A DNA stretch of 64,000 nucleotides, taken from positions 496,001 through 560,000 of the forward strand of contig NZ_JBLGTV010000001.1 in the NCBI RefSeq assembly GCF_047468865.1, given 5' to 3'. Of the stretch, positions 25,275 through 34,397 are shown piece by piece; the stretch's first letter is position 1, and every line of letters starts with the position of its first letter. Under the pieces are notes generated by a model. That model was given only the letters and a program-made list of their open reading frames with translations, was not told the DNA's origin and ran no database searches. A program made the translations under genes and the position numbers. This DNA is from Castellaniella hirudinis_A (GTDB lineage Bacteria; Pseudomonadota; Gammaproteobacteria; Burkholderiales; Burkholderiaceae_B).

Positions 25275-26267
25275 CTACTGCGCGGTGATGCGCACCGAGC
25301 CATCCGCCAAGTGCACCAGGCGCACGGGGGCAATCACGGGCAAAGCGTTGATCATGGCGGTCGGGTCGTCGATGCTGAAGACGCCGGAAATGCGCTGGGC
25401 GCCCAGTTGCCGCGCCGCCAGCTTGGCGGGGTGGGGCAGGTAGCGGTTCATTTCCGCGACAAGCTGCGCCAGCGGCATGTCGTGGAAAATGATTTTGCCG
25501 CGCTGCCAGGCGATGATGTCGCCGACGTTGGCATTGTGAATGTCGCCAAATCCGTGGGCCGTGTCCGCGATGAGCTGCTGGCCGGCGACGAGGCGGCGTT
25601 CGCTGCGGTTCCACCAGTGCCCGCTGCGCAGCTGGACAGCACCCGATGCCACGCTGACTTGCAGCGCGTCGGCCTCGCGCCGCACATTGAATCGGGTGCC
25701 CGTCACAATGACCTGGCCCAGCCCGGTGTCCACGACGAATGGACGCGTGGCGTCCGCCGTGACTTGAAAGAGGATTTCGCCGTGCTGCAGCGTCACCTGG
25801 CGCAGGTCTTCGAAGAAGCGCACCTGGGCCAGCGTGTCGGTGTTCAGGTGGATTTCCGAACCGTCCGGCAGTGTCCATTGGCGACGTTCGCCCCTGCGCG
25901 TGGAGACAGTGAGCGTTGCGGCCGGCGAGCGCAAGAGGCTGTTCGCCCCGAAGGCCACGGTCGCCAGCGCGCCCGCTGCCGCCAGGCCAGCACCAAAGCG
26001 TCGGCGGGACAGCCCGGTGCGCGGCGGCATCTCGACGGGGGCGTTTTGCGCCAGCATGCCGCGCAAGCGTTCTTGCGGCACCAGCAGTGTGGCGTCCCAC
26101 AGGAAACGCAGGCGCTGATATTCACGCCCATGCGCGGGATTGGCGGACAGCCAGGCGTCGAACGCCTGCCGGTCTTGCCCGGTTGCTTCGCCGGATTGCA
26201 TGCGCGCGAACCATTGTGCGGCATCGCGCGGGTGATCCGCAGCAGTGGAGGGAGGCGGGACAGGCAT
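25275..26267 (-). CDS. fecR: FecR-type transmembrane anti-sigma/signal transducer
   Basis: A 330-residue inner-membrane protein that relays receptor occupancy from the periplasm to the FecI-like sigma factor. The N-terminal cytoplasmic domain has AAQWFARMQSGEATGQDRQA, a single membrane segment lies near residue 90, and the FecR domain includes RGERRQWTLPDGSEIHLNTD and TRFNVRREADALQVSVASGA. The C-terminal receptor-contact domain is GDIIAWQRGKIIFHDMPLAQ. I used the ATG at 26267; the longer frame lacks support. The sigma gene is upstream, and the receptor gene is divergent at 27157. Confidence 0.92.
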   Translation of the reverse strand: MPVPPPSTAADHPRDAAQWFARMQSGEATGQDRQAFDAWLSANPAHGREYQRLRFLWDATLLVPQERLRGMLAQNAPVEMPPRTGLSRRRFGAGLAAAGALATVAFGANSLLRSPAATLTVSTRRGERRQWTLPDGSEIHLNTDTLAQVRFFEDLRQVTLQHGEILFQVTADATRPFVVDTGLGQVIVTGTRFNVRREADALQVSVASGAVQLRSGHWWNRSERRLVAGQQLIADTAHGFGDIHNANVGDIIAWQRGKIIFHDMPLAQLVAEMNRYLPHPAKLAARQLGAQRISGVFSIDDPTAMINALPVIAPVRLVHLADGSVRITAQ

Positions 26268-26377
26268 CACGGCGTCATGAACAGGGAATCCGCGGCTGCG
26301 GCATGGCCGCGGCGACGGGCGGTGCCGTGGGGCGGGCGGTTTGCATCGGCTCATGTTGGCCGATGCCAATCAAGCGG

Positions 26378-26884
26378 TCAATACGGTGCATAGTGGCTTA
26401 ATTGTGCATGGAGATGGCGTAGCGCGCGAGTCATGTATTTCTCGATCATGCTGCGCGACAGCCCCATTTCATGGGCGATTTCTGTGTGTGTGCGCCCTTC
26501 CAGACGGTGCAGGATGTAGATCGTGCGGCATTTCGGCGGCAGGGTTTCCAGGGCGGTGGCCAGGGCATCGGCCAATTCCTGGAATTGCGCGCCTGCGTCG
26601 GGGCCTTGTGAGGCGGGGTGCTCGGATTCGGGCAGATCATGCAGGGAAGCCATGTCCAGCACACGCTCATGACGATGGCGGCTGACCAGGCGGTTTGCCA
26701 TGCCGCGCGCCAGGTAGGCGCGTGGGTTCTCGATGAGGCCGGCGCCGTTTTCCAGGATGCCCAGCACCGTGTCGTGCATGGCGTCTTCCGCGTCTTCACG
26801 CGCGGCGCTGGTGCGATTCCAGGTGCCGAACAGTTCTGCGTAGGGGGTGAGCCAACCTTTTTTCAGTTTGGCAAAGCGGGACAT
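26378..26884 (-). CDS. fecI: FecI-like extracytoplasmic function sigma factor
   Basis: A 168-residue ECF sigma factor of the iron-starvation group. Region 2 holds AREDAEDAMHDTVLGI and region 4 holds LPPKCRTIYILHRLEGRTHT with EIAHEMGLSRSMIEKYM, the group hallmark (SRSMIEKYM). The ATG at 26884 gives MSRFAKLKKGW; the frame is open further up but runs into the Fur box. fecR follows after 110 bases. It should activate the divergent receptor operon when the ligand is bound, and Fur should repress it. Confidence 0.92.
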   Translation of the reverse strand: MSRFAKLKKGWLTPYAELFGTWNRTSAAREDAEDAMHDTVLGILENGAGLIENPRAYLARGMANRLVSRHRHERVLDMASLHDLPESEHPASQGPDAGAQFQELADALATALETLPPKCRTIYILHRLEGRTHTEIAHEMGLSRSMIEKYMTRALRHLHAQLSHYAPY

Positions 26885-26918
26885 GGCAAGACGACGAGGT
26901 GCTGAGAGGAGAGTTTTA

Positions 26919-26945
26919 GAATGATAACCGATTCTCATTCTTATT
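26919..26945. promoter_or_regulatory. Fur box of the fecIR operon
   Basis: GAATGATAACCGATTCTCAT with the following TCTTATTC contains overlapping Fur-like hexamers, about 35 bases upstream of the fecI ATG. Confidence 0.6.
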
Positions 26946-27001
26946 CTGAAACAGACGTGGAATCCCAAAACAGGGCGTCAATATAACATTAAGTTACTTA
27001 A

Positions 27002-27022
27002 TAATTGTGATTCTCATTCCGG
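27002..27022. promoter_or_regulatory. Candidate second Fur box in the fecI-receptor intergenic region
   Basis: TAATTGTGATTCTCATTCCG keeps the ATTCTCATT core seen in the neighbouring box and lies about 140 bases upstream of the receptor start, on the receptor side of the 272-base divergent region. Weaker than the first site. Confidence 0.45.
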
Positions 27023-27156
27023 TGAAAGGGCGGGTGGCGCGTCATAAGAGATAGGCGGGGTGAGTTCTTGCGCATGACGCAGGGAACGCGCTTTAACGTT
27101 GAATAACCGGCTGGCGTCGCCCGGCGCACAGCCATTCCTACGGAAAACATCGGATC

Positions 27157-29580
27157 GTGAACACAGTCGAACCAAATCGTCCGGCGCGGCGGCGCGCGCA
27201 GGCCATGCGCCACGGCATGACGTCCCTGGCCTTGTCTCTGGCGCTGGCGTGCGCCCTGGCGCCACAGGTCGCCATGGCGCAGGACAACCCTGTTCAGATC
27301 AGCATCCCGGCGCAGCCGCTGGGCGCGGCGCTGTTGGCATTGGGTGAGCAGACCTCGCTGCAGATTTTTTTCTCGCAAGATATCGTCGCGGACAGGACGG
27401 CGCCGGCCATCTCGGGCGCCTATGCGCCCGAGATGGCCCTGCGGCAGCTGCTGCAGGGCACGGATATCCAGTATGCGCGCGATGGCAATAACATCATGCT
27501 GTCGTCGGGTGCCGTCACGCAGCTGGATACGGTCACGGTCAATGGCGGCATTCTGGGCAACTTGTCTCCAGCCTATGCCGGCGGCCAGGTCGCAACCGGC
27601 GGCAGTCTCGGGTTGCTGGGCGCGGAAGACGTCATGGACACGCCGTTCAGCGTCACCAACTACACCGCCGAATTGCTGTTTGACCAGCAGGCGCGCACCT
27701 TGGCCGATGTGATCGTCAACGACGCGTCGGTGCGGGCGATTACCTCGACCGGCGGTTTCGGCGAGGACTTCGTCATCCGCGGCTTTACCGTCAGCAGCAA
27801 TTATGGCTTGAGCGATGTCAGCGTCAATGGCCTGTATGGCCTGGTGGCGCCCAGCCGCCTGCCAGTGCAGATCATGGAGCGCGTCGAGGTGCTGAAGGGG
27901 CCGGGCACGCTGATGCGCGGCATCAACATGAATGGCAGCGTGGGCGGCTCGGTCAACATCGTCACCAAGCGCGCCGACGATGAGCCCCTGAACCGCGTGA
28001 CGCTGGGCTATATGACGCAGTCCAATTTCACCGGCCAGATCGATTTCGGCCGGCGTTTCGGCGAAGACAATGCCTGGGGGGTGCGCTTCAACGGCCTCAA
28101 GCGCGGTGGCGAAGCCACCACATACGATGGCGACCAGGGCCTGGGCATGGCGGCGCTGGGCGTGGATTATCGCGGACAGAAGCTGCGCTGGTCCATGGAT
28201 CTGATCCACCAAGAGGACGAACTGGAAAACGTCCGTTCGCAGATCGGCTTCCAGACCGGCCTGGACGAACTGCCGGCGCCGCCGGACGGCCGCATCAATT
28301 TCTATCCGGGCACACGCCTGACACAGCGGGACAGCACCGTCATGTCGCGTCTGGAATATGACTTCAACGACCGGATCACCGGGCATATCGCCGCGGGCTA
28401 CCGCGAAGGCAAGAACCGCCAGGTATTCCCGCTGACGCAGGCATTCTATGGCGGGCAGGCCATGGATGCCGAGGGCAACTACCGCGTCGTCAATTCGTTC
28501 TATGACACCGATTCGAAGACATTCAGCAGTGATGCGGGCCTTGCTTTCAAATTCGATACCGGGCCTGTCAACCACCGGCTGGCGTTGGGGGTGACCTATA
28601 CGGATCAGGAACAAGGCACCGCCTTCAGCGCGGGCTCCGCCATTGGCAGTTCCAATATTTATGACCCTGCCCATTTGCCCGCCGAACCGGCCGTGCGCAA
28701 TGATCCGGTCAAGTCATCCAGGACGAAGCTGACCAGCTACGCCCTGGCCGATACCTTGTCCTTCCTGGATGATCGTGTGCTGCTGATGCTCGGCGCGCGT
28801 CACCAGACCGTGGCCGTGGACAGTTTCGACACCACGACGGGCGCCCTGAGCAGCGCCTACAAGGCCAGCGCGGTCTCGCCGCTCGCCGGCGTGGTGGTCA
28901 AACCGCTGGAAAACGTTTCGCTGTATGCCAACTTCACCCAGGGCTTGACGCGTGGCACGATCGTGGGCGCGTCTTATGCCAATAAAGGAGAAATCCTCGA
29001 TCCGTACAAATCCAAACAGTATGAAGCCGGTGTCAAGGTCGATTGGGGGCGTGTGACGACGACGGCGGCCATCTGGCAGATTGCGCGCCCGTCGGGACAG
29101 GCGGATGCCGACAACGTCTACGGCTATTTCGGCGAACAGCGCAATCGCGGCCTGGAACTGAACGCCTATGGCGAACTGCGGCCCGGCTTGCGCCTGATGG
29201 CGGGCGCTTCCTTCATCGACGGCAAACTGGTCGAAACGCCGGGCGGCGTCAACGACGGCAACCGCGCCCCCGGCGTGCCGCGCAGCGCCTTCAACCTGGG
29301 CCTGGACTGGGATGCCCCGTGGGTGGATGGCCTGAGCCTGAGTGGCCGCGTGCTGTATACGTCTTCGACCTATCTGGATAACGCCAACCAGTATCGCCTG
29401 CCGGCGGTGACGCGTTTCGATGTCGGCGCGCGTTACTTCACTCGGATCGCCGGCAAGGACGTCGCGCTGCGCGTCAATGTCGACAATCTGACGGATAAGC
29501 GCTATTGGCTTGCCAGCGGCACATACCTGACCAATGCCGCGGGCCGCACGGTCATGGTGTCGGCCTCGGTGGACTTTTGA
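27157..29580 (+). CDS. TonB-dependent ferric-siderophore receptor with STN signalling domain
   Basis: An 807-residue outer-membrane receptor. After a signal peptide (cleavage after AMA-Q near residue 42) comes an STN domain (about 45-97: VQISIPAQPLGAALLALGEQ), then the plug (about 130-250, with RGFTVSSNYGLSDVSVNG and VEVLKGPGTLMRGINMNGSV) and the beta barrel ending in the C-terminal Phe of VMVSASVDF. The STN domain means it signals to the divergent FecR-FecI pair. GTG at 27157 is used as start; a later in-frame ATG is possible. The ligand is probably a siderophore, given the esterases and PepSY protein nearby; which one is unknown. Confidence 0.92.
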   Translation: MNTVEPNRPARRRAQAMRHGMTSLALSLALACALAPQVAMAQDNPVQISIPAQPLGAALLALGEQTSLQIFFSQDIVADRTAPAISGAYAPEMALRQLLQGTDIQYARDGNNIMLSSGAVTQLDTVTVNGGILGNLSPAYAGGQVATGGSLGLLGAEDVMDTPFSVTNYTAELLFDQQARTLADVIVNDASVRAITSTGGFGEDFVIRGFTVSSNYGLSDVSVNGLYGLVAPSRLPVQIMERVEVLKGPGTLMRGINMNGSVGGSVNIVTKRADDEPLNRVTLGYMTQSNFTGQIDFGRRFGEDNAWGVRFNGLKRGGEATTYDGDQGLGMAALGVDYRGQKLRWSMDLIHQEDELENVRSQIGFQTGLDELPAPPDGRINFYPGTRLTQRDSTVMSRLEYDFNDRITGHIAAGYREGKNRQVFPLTQAFYGGQAMDAEGNYRVVNSFYDTDSKTFSSDAGLAFKFDTGPVNHRLALGVTYTDQEQGTAFSAGSAIGSSNIYDPAHLPAEPAVRNDPVKSSRTKLTSYALADTLSFLDDRVLLMLGARHQTVAVDSFDTTTGALSSAYKASAVSPLAGVVVKPLENVSLYANFTQGLTRGTIVGASYANKGEILDPYKSKQYEAGVKVDWGRVTTTAAIWQIARPSGQADADNVYGYFGEQRNRGLELNAYGELRPGLRLMAGASFIDGKLVETPGGVNDGNRAPGVPRSAFNLGLDWDAPWVDGLSLSGRVLYTSSTYLDNANQYRLPAVTRFDVGARYFTRIAGKDVALRVNVDNLTDKRYWLASGTYLTNAAGRTVMVSASVDF

Positions 29581-29834
29581 TTGCCCGGATCATCGCCGCC
29601 GCATTCGGCGGTTATGCGCTGGCGGCGCTGGCCAGCGTAGCGCCGCTGGCGCTGCCGGTGGATGTCTCACAGGCGGTGCTGGCGGGCATGCTGGCCAGTT
29701 TTGCCGTGTATGCGGCGGCGGTCATCTGGGTGTTTGCGGCGCGTAGCGCGGCACGCGCCTGGGGCGGGCTGCTGGCCGCGGCTGTGCCGCTGCTGCTGGC
29801 CGCCGGCAAGGTCTGGCTGGCGGGGGCGGCATGA
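29577..29834 (+). CDS. DUF3649 small membrane protein of the siderophore module
   Basis: An 85-residue protein with three hydrophobic segments (AAAFGGYALAALASVAPLAL, then LAGMLASFAVYAAAVIWVFA, then AAAVPLLLAAGKVW). DUF3649 proteins occur next to siderophore receptors and PepSY reductases. The only sensible start is the TTG overlapping the receptor stop (TTGA). Its own stop overlaps the next ATG. Its exact role in iron release is unknown. Confidence 0.8.
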   Translation: MIARIIAAAFGGYALAALASVAPLALPVDVSQAVLAGMLASFAVYAAAVIWVFAARSAARAWGGLLAAAVPLLLAAGKVWLAGAA

Positions 29835-31429
29835 AGCGCGGCACAGCGCGCCTTAGCGGGCCGGGTTTGCGCCAGCGCATGGCGGGTTTGCATGCCTGGG
29901 CCGGCCTGTTGCTGGGGTGGGTGCTGTACGCCATGTTCTTGACGGGTTCCGCCGCCTACTTCAAGGATGAATTGTCGCAATGGATGCGGCCGGAACTGAG
30001 CTGGCAGGCTCAAGCCCCGGATCCGGCGCTGGCCGCGCAGCGTGCGGCCGACGCTTTTGGCACCAGCGCAACGCAATGGGCCTTGCGTCCGCCCAGTAGC
30101 CGCAGCCAGACCGGCTATGCCTTCTGGCGTGCGGCGGACGGGCCGCGTCAGTTCGCCGAAGGGTATCTCGACCCGCGCACGGGCCGTCCGGTCATGGCGC
30201 GCGACACGATGGGCGGGGATTTCTTCTATCGCTTCCATTTCCAGTTTCACTACATGCCGATCGCCTGGGGACGCTACCTGGCGGGCTTGGCGGCCATGTT
30301 CATGCTGGTTGGCATCATCAGCGGCATCATCACGCACAAGAAGATCTTTGCCGATTTCTTTACCTTCCGCTGGGGCAAGGGGCAGCGTTCCTGGCTGGAT
30401 GCGCATAATGGGCTGTCGGTGCTGGCCCTGCCGTTTCATGTGATGATTACCTATACCGGCCTGGTGACGCTGATGGCCCTGTACATGCCTTGGGGGCAGC
30501 AGGCGGGCATCAAGACGATCGAGCAGCGGCAGGCGTTCAGCGCCCAGCAAAGCGCTTTCATCGCACCGGGCAAGGCCAGTGGCCTGCCGGCGCCCCTGGC
30601 GTCTGTGGAAGCCATGGTGCGGCAGGCGCAGGATCGCTGGGGCCGCAATAATATTGGGTATATCACCGTCAATCACCCCGGCGATGCGGCTGCGCGTGTT
30701 GCGATTGCCCGGGATGAATCCGGTCGCGTGTCCATGAGTCCGCAACTGCTGTTGTTCGATGGCGCGACCGGCAAGCTATTGGCGGTGCGCGATGGTGTGG
30801 GCGCGGCCGCCGAAGTGCGCGGTGTGCTCTACGGTCTGCATTTGGGCCGGTTCAGCGACAACGTGATGCGCTGGCTGTATTTTCTGCTCAGTCTGGCGGG
30901 CACGGCCATGGTCGGCACGGGACTGGTATTGTGGACGGTCAAGCGCCGCCAGCGGATGGCCGACGGGATGCGGACGCCTGTAGGCATCGTGCTGGTCGAG
31001 CGGCTGAACCTTGCCTGCATCGGCGGGCTGTCGCTGGCCATGACGGCGTACCTGTGGGCCAACCGGCTGCTGCCGGTCGATTGGCCCGCTCGGGCCGGCG
31101 CGGAAATCCAGGTGTTCTTCGTGGTCTGGGGGGTGGCGCTGGTTCACGCCGTCCTGCGCCCGACCAGGCCGGCGTGGCGAGAGCAGCTATGGGCGGCCGC
31201 GCTGGGGCTGGCCGCGTTGCCGCTGGTGAATGCCTGGACGACGACAAGGCCGTTCTGGTCCAGCCTGGCGCAGCGCGACTGGGTGTTCGTGGGGGCCGAT
31301 CTGCTGTTCTGGGCGCTGGGCGCGCTGCACATTGCGCTGGCGCTGGGCCTGTCGCGGCGGGCGGCGCAGCGTCGGCCCATGCCGGCCCGGCCTCGGTGCG
31401 CAAGCGCTTCATCAAAAGAAACCGCATGA
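29831..31429 (+). CDS. PepSY-domain inner-membrane protein, likely ferric-siderophore reductase
   Basis: A 532-residue membrane protein with PepSY-associated TM helices. A first segment GLLLGWVLYAMFLTGSAAYF is followed by a periplasmic domain with the conserved HFQFHYMPIAWGRY region, more TM segments (MFMLVGIISGIITHKKIF with HNGLSVLALPFHVMITYTGL), and paired helices at the end. Conserved His residues in the membrane segments suggest haem or iron redox binding, as in PiuB/FoxB/FpvG-type reductases. Fully coupled with both neighbours by four-base overlaps. Confidence 0.88.
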   Translation: MKRGTARLSGPGLRQRMAGLHAWAGLLLGWVLYAMFLTGSAAYFKDELSQWMRPELSWQAQAPDPALAAQRAADAFGTSATQWALRPPSSRSQTGYAFWRAADGPRQFAEGYLDPRTGRPVMARDTMGGDFFYRFHFQFHYMPIAWGRYLAGLAAMFMLVGIISGIITHKKIFADFFTFRWGKGQRSWLDAHNGLSVLALPFHVMITYTGLVTLMALYMPWGQQAGIKTIEQRQAFSAQQSAFIAPGKASGLPAPLASVEAMVRQAQDRWGRNNIGYITVNHPGDAAARVAIARDESGRVSMSPQLLLFDGATGKLLAVRDGVGAAAEVRGVLYGLHLGRFSDNVMRWLYFLLSLAGTAMVGTGLVLWTVKRRQRMADGMRTPVGIVLVERLNLACIGGLSLAMTAYLWANRLLPVDWPARAGAEIQVFFVVWGVALVHAVLRPTRPAWREQLWAAALGLAALPLVNAWTTTRPFWSSLAQRDWVFVGADLLFWALGALHIALALGLSRRAAQRRPMPARPRCASASSKETA

Positions 31430-31713
31430 TGCACCTGTTGCCATTGTTTTGTTGTCTGCTGGGATTCATGGCGCTGGCGCTTGCCATGCCGCGCCCCCAG
31501 GAACAGGTGTGGCGCGATCCTTTACCCGCCGCGACGAGCAGGCGCTTGCGCCGGGCGGGCGCCGCCTTGTTGCTGCTGGCGCTGGGGCTGCTGGTGTGGC
31601 GCTGGGGCTGGGGCCTGGGGCTGGTCGCTTACAGCGGCCACACCAGTCTGGCGGCCGGGCTGGTGTTCTGCGCCTTGATCGTGCACGGAAGAATGCGCGC
31701 GCGGCATGGCTGA
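31426..31713 (+). CDS. DUF3325 small membrane protein
   Basis: A 95-residue protein with three hydrophobic segments (LLPLFCCLLGFMALALAMPR, AALLLLALGLLVWRWGWGLG and a C-terminal one) separated by a basic loop. DUF3325 members close receptor-DUF3649-PepSY operons, as here. ATGATG at 31426 overlaps the previous stop. Function unknown; it probably partners with the PepSY reductase. Confidence 0.78.
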   Translation: MMHLLPLFCCLLGFMALALAMPRPQEQVWRDPLPAATSRRLRRAGAALLLLALGLLVWRWGWGLGLVAYSGHTSLAAGLVFCALIVHGRMRARHG

Positions 31714-31732
31714 CTGCGGGGTGACCTCGGAA

Positions 31733-32665
31733 TCAAGGCAGCGCGGCAAACCGCGTGATGGCCGCTGCCATGGCAAAGGGGATGGTCATGTGATCCTCAT
31801 CGGCCACTTCACGATAGTGCAGCGTTTTGGCGTCCAGCCCGCGCTGGATCAGCGTGTCGCGCGCGGTGCGCGCTTGCGCCAGCATGGCGGAGGAATAGTC
31901 TGGATAGGCCGGCCATTCATCTTGGGCGGTGGCCAATAGGATGCGTGCGTCGCCAAGCGGGCGCTGCGCCAGATCGGACAGGATGCGATCATCGTCCCAC
32001 CAGGTTGGGGGGCTGATGGCGGCGTAGCGCTGGAACGCATCGGGGCGGTGCGTCAAGGCGTGCAGCACGAAGTATCCGCCCAGCGAGTGGCCGGCCAGCG
32101 TGTGCTGGGTGTTGTGCAATGGGTAGCGCCGGGCCAGGGCGGGGCGTAGCTCTCCGGTCAGGAAATCCAGGAAAGCGTCGGCGCCGCCGGGCTGTCCGCC
32201 GCGCAGGCGTTCGATGTCTTCCGCGTGAGATGATGGCGGCAGGAAGTCCCAGCTGCGGCGCTGTCCATCCAGCACCGCATCGCCGGGGTAGGCGACGCCG
32301 ACCACCAGGGTGGGGTATGCAGTGCGCTTGTCTTCTTTTGAATAGACTTGCGGAAACGCCTGCAGCGAACGCATCGCCTCGGCCATCGACGCAAAATAGG
32401 CATTGCCGTCCAGTACGGTCAGGGTGGCATAGCCTTGCGCGGGTGGCGGCCCGGGCGGCAGGGCGACAAAAATACGGTACGTCTTGCCGGCGGCGGACTG
32501 CAGTGTAAATGTCCTGCTGTCGGGCAGGGTGACCGCGGGTTCGGCCTGGTCGTGCCTTGCCGTTGCGCCCGTTGCCGTTTGTTCGGCGGATGCCACGGGG
32601 CAGGCGATTGCCGTCACGCCGGCCAAGCAGGCCGCCGCCCAGTGTCGGGCAAAAGAAAATTGCAT
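31733..32665 (-). CDS. Second IroE-like periplasmic siderophore esterase
   Basis: A 310-residue secreted alpha/beta hydrolase: signal peptide to about residue 27 (VTAIACPVASA), nucleophile in LAGHSLGGYFVLH, and the family strands GYATLTVLDGNAYFASMAEA and ISPPTWWDDDRILSD. His in VADEDHMTIPF is the likely catalytic base. It faces the receptor operon tail to tail. It is only distantly similar to the esterase at 20542-21603, so the two may act on different siderophores or breakdown steps. Confidence 0.85.
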   Translation of the reverse strand: MQFSFARHWAAACLAGVTAIACPVASAEQTATGATARHDQAEPAVTLPDSRTFTLQSAAGKTYRIFVALPPGPPPAQGYATLTVLDGNAYFASMAEAMRSLQAFPQVYSKEDKRTAYPTLVVGVAYPGDAVLDGQRRSWDFLPPSSHAEDIERLRGGQPGGADAFLDFLTGELRPALARRYPLHNTQHTLAGHSLGGYFVLHALTHRPDAFQRYAAISPPTWWDDDRILSDLAQRPLGDARILLATAQDEWPAYPDYSSAMLAQARTARDTLIQRGLDAKTLHYREVADEDHMTIPFAMAAAITRFAALP

Positions 32666-32839
32666 GGTTCAGACGCCTGGACGTGAAAGTTCAGATTGTA
32701 ATTGAGATGCATTTTTATTGCGCACGGCGCGTGCGATGGCGCAATATTGCGTTATTTGGTAACAACGCTGGCTTTATCGGCATCCAGCACGCATAGTGTG
32801 CGAGGGGATATATTTCCCTTTTACTATTTAGGACTTACA

Positions 32840-33049
32840 TTGAAAACAGAAATCGGTATCGTGAAGTGGTTCAACAACGACAAGGGCTTCGGGTTTATCA
32901 TGCCCGAATCCGGCGGCAAGGATCTCTTCGCGCATTACAGCGAAATCCAGGGCTCGGGCCATAAAAGCCTCGAAGAAAACCAACGGGTTTCGTTTGTGGC
33001 GACGCAAGGGCAAAAAGGCCCCCAGGCGACAAACATCCAAATACTCTGA
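32840..33049 (+). CDS. Cold-shock domain protein
   Basis: A 69-residue single-domain RNA/DNA-binding protein: GIVKWFNNDKGFGFI (RNP1), DLFAHYSEIQ (RNP2) and the closing strand VSFVATQGQKGPQATNIQIL. Such proteins act as nucleic-acid chaperones. The start is a TTG with TAGGA upstream, because no ATG is available before the first strand; the longer frame starts in the leader. A leader of over 100 bases with the palindrome CGCAATATTGCG (32740-32751) lies upstream. A terminator follows. Confidence 0.92.
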   Translation: MKTEIGIVKWFNNDKGFGFIMPESGGKDLFAHYSEIQGSGHKSLEENQRVSFVATQGQKGPQATNIQIL

Positions 33050-33091
33050 TCTTGCGCCCGCCAGAACAGGCGGGCACCACGATCGGCCATG

Positions 33092-33130
33092 AAAGGCCGG
33101 GCCCTCTGAAACAAAGGGCCCGGCCTTTTT
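33092..33130 (+). terminator. Rho-independent terminator after the cold-shock gene
   Basis: AGGCCGGGCCCT pairs perfectly with AGGGCCCGGCCT over 12 bases around a 9-base loop and is followed by TTTTT. On the other strand A-rich flanks are too short for a strong reverse terminator. Confidence 0.9.
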
Positions 33131-33216
33131 AGTGTCCGTTTTTTCTACCGCCAGCCGCATCGGCATACCGGGCCGAAGCAGCCAGGGATGCGGGGGCCTG
33201 TCCGGCCCCCGATGCA

Positions 33217-33771
33217 TCACTCTTTGCGGGTGGCCTTGGCGGACATCACCTTGCAGGCGGCGTCCACGGCGGTGCCGTCGCCCAGGGCGAAGCGGACGTG
33301 CGCCTCGTCGCCGACGGTCAGCCCGTCCCGAGGGCCTTCCAGCATCAGGTGATAGCTGCCGGGCTTGAGCTCGACGCGCTGTCCAGCGGGAATCGTCAAC
33401 TGGTGGATCATGGACATTTTGCTGACGCCGTTTTCCTCGGTCGTCTGGTGCAGCATGACGTCCGCATAGTCGGGCGAGGCGACGGCGGCGATCACGGCGG
33501 GTTCGCCGCCTTGGTTGTGCAGCACCAGAAAGCCGCCGGAGGGCGTCGGCTTCGGCAGCTGCCGAATCCAGCATGCGTCGGCGGTGACGTGGCTGGACAC
33601 GGGCAGATTGGCCGCAGCCGCAGCCGCAGCCGCGTCGTGGCCGCCGTGCGCCATGGCGGCGTGGCTGTCGCCATGGCCGTGGTCGCCGTGGGCCCAGGCC
33701 GTGGCGGCGGGCTGCATGAGGGCCAGGGCCAATCCGAGGGTGCTGGCGATGCGGGTGAATTTGATTTTCAT
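33217..33771 (-). CDS. PCu(A)C-type periplasmic copper chaperone
   Basis: A 184-residue secreted protein of the PCu(A)C/DUF461 family that delivers Cu(I) to respiratory oxidases. After a signal peptide (to AWA near 27) comes a His-rich insert (HGDHGHGDSHAAMAHGGHD), then the chaperone domain with Met/His ligands in VMLHQTTEENGVSKMSMIH and ELKPGSYHLML, which fits the H(M)x10Mx21HxM pattern. AGGAG precedes the ATG at 33771 by eight bases. The extra His-rich stretch could store or scavenge copper. Confidence 0.9.
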   Translation of the reverse strand: MKIKFTRIASTLGLALALMQPAATAWAHGDHGHGDSHAAMAHGGHDAAAAAAAANLPVSSHVTADACWIRQLPKPTPSGGFLVLHNQGGEPAVIAAVASPDYADVMLHQTTEENGVSKMSMIHQLTIPAGQRVELKPGSYHLMLEGPRDGLTVGDEAHVRFALGDGTAVDAACKVMSAKATRKE

Positions 33772-33894
33772 GTGGATATCTCCTGCTGATAAGGGTGAGG
33801 CAGGCCGTGCGCAAAGAAAACGTCCGACGGGCGGGTTTCGCGTCGGCGTGGCATGGTGGCTGCCTGGTCGGCAAATTCGGGAAAGGGGAAAAGG

Positions 33895-34296
33895 CTATCC
33901 GAGGCGGACGGGGGGCGCGCGCGGCCCGAGCGGCGGGCCGAAAATCGGGACGGGAAGCGGCGCGATGCCGTCGGGGTGCGGGGGGATGACGGCCTGTGCG
34001 AGCGCGGCGATGGCCGGCGTGCCCGCGCCCGGCACGATGGCCTGGGCGGCTACGGCGCTGAAAAGACAGACCTGATGGGTGCCGTCGTGGTGCGGCGCAT
34101 CGTCATGCCCGCGCACCGGCGCCTGCTCGTATCCCGTGCAGAGCGCCACGGTCAGGGCGCCGCCGCCCGGGCCCGAGAGGCCGGGCATGTAGCCTGTGGG
34201 AAACGCAGCGCGAAACAGCAAGGCAAGCAACGTCAGGCAGAGCAGGATCTGCCAGGCGTTTTTGCGCTTTCCGGTCGGGTTTCTCATGGCGTGCAT
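33895..34296 (-). CDS. DUF2946-family protein
   Basis: A 133-residue protein with an N-terminal hydrophobic segment (ILLCLTLLALLFRAAFPTGY) and a short Cys/His-containing periplasmic region (CTGYEQAPVRGHDDAPHHD, then QVCLFSAVAAQA), as in DUF2946 proteins that sit next to copper chaperones and outer-membrane receptors. I placed the start at the ATG at 34296. It shares the intergenic Fur box with the cupin-like gene on the other strand, and the PCu(A)C gene lies downstream in the same direction. Confidence 0.75.
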   Translation of the reverse strand: MHAMRNPTGKRKNAWQILLCLTLLALLFRAAFPTGYMPGLSGPGGGALTVALCTGYEQAPVRGHDDAPHHDGTHQVCLFSAVAAQAIVPGAGTPAIAALAQAVIPPHPDGIAPLPVPIFGPPLGPRAPPVRLG

Positions 34297-34361
34297 GGGC
34301 AGGATTGTACCCAGAAACAAAACGGACTGGCCGATTTTGCATTGCTTGTGTATTATGTGAT

Positions 34362-34380
34362 GATAATCATTCTCATTATC
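34362..34380. promoter_or_regulatory. Strong Fur box between DUF2946 and cupin-like genes
   Basis: GATAATCATTCTCATTATC matches the 19-base Fur consensus at all but a few central positions and is the best site in the window. It can serve both divergent genes, being 17 bases before the cupin-like ATG. Confidence 0.85.
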
Positions 34381-34397
34381 AATGATGGAGTTCTTCA

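Noticed and set aside
26998..28674. 558-codon minus-strand frame under the siderophore receptor
   Set aside because: Mirror frame of the receptor gene with no family motif; the receptor on the plus strand is certain.
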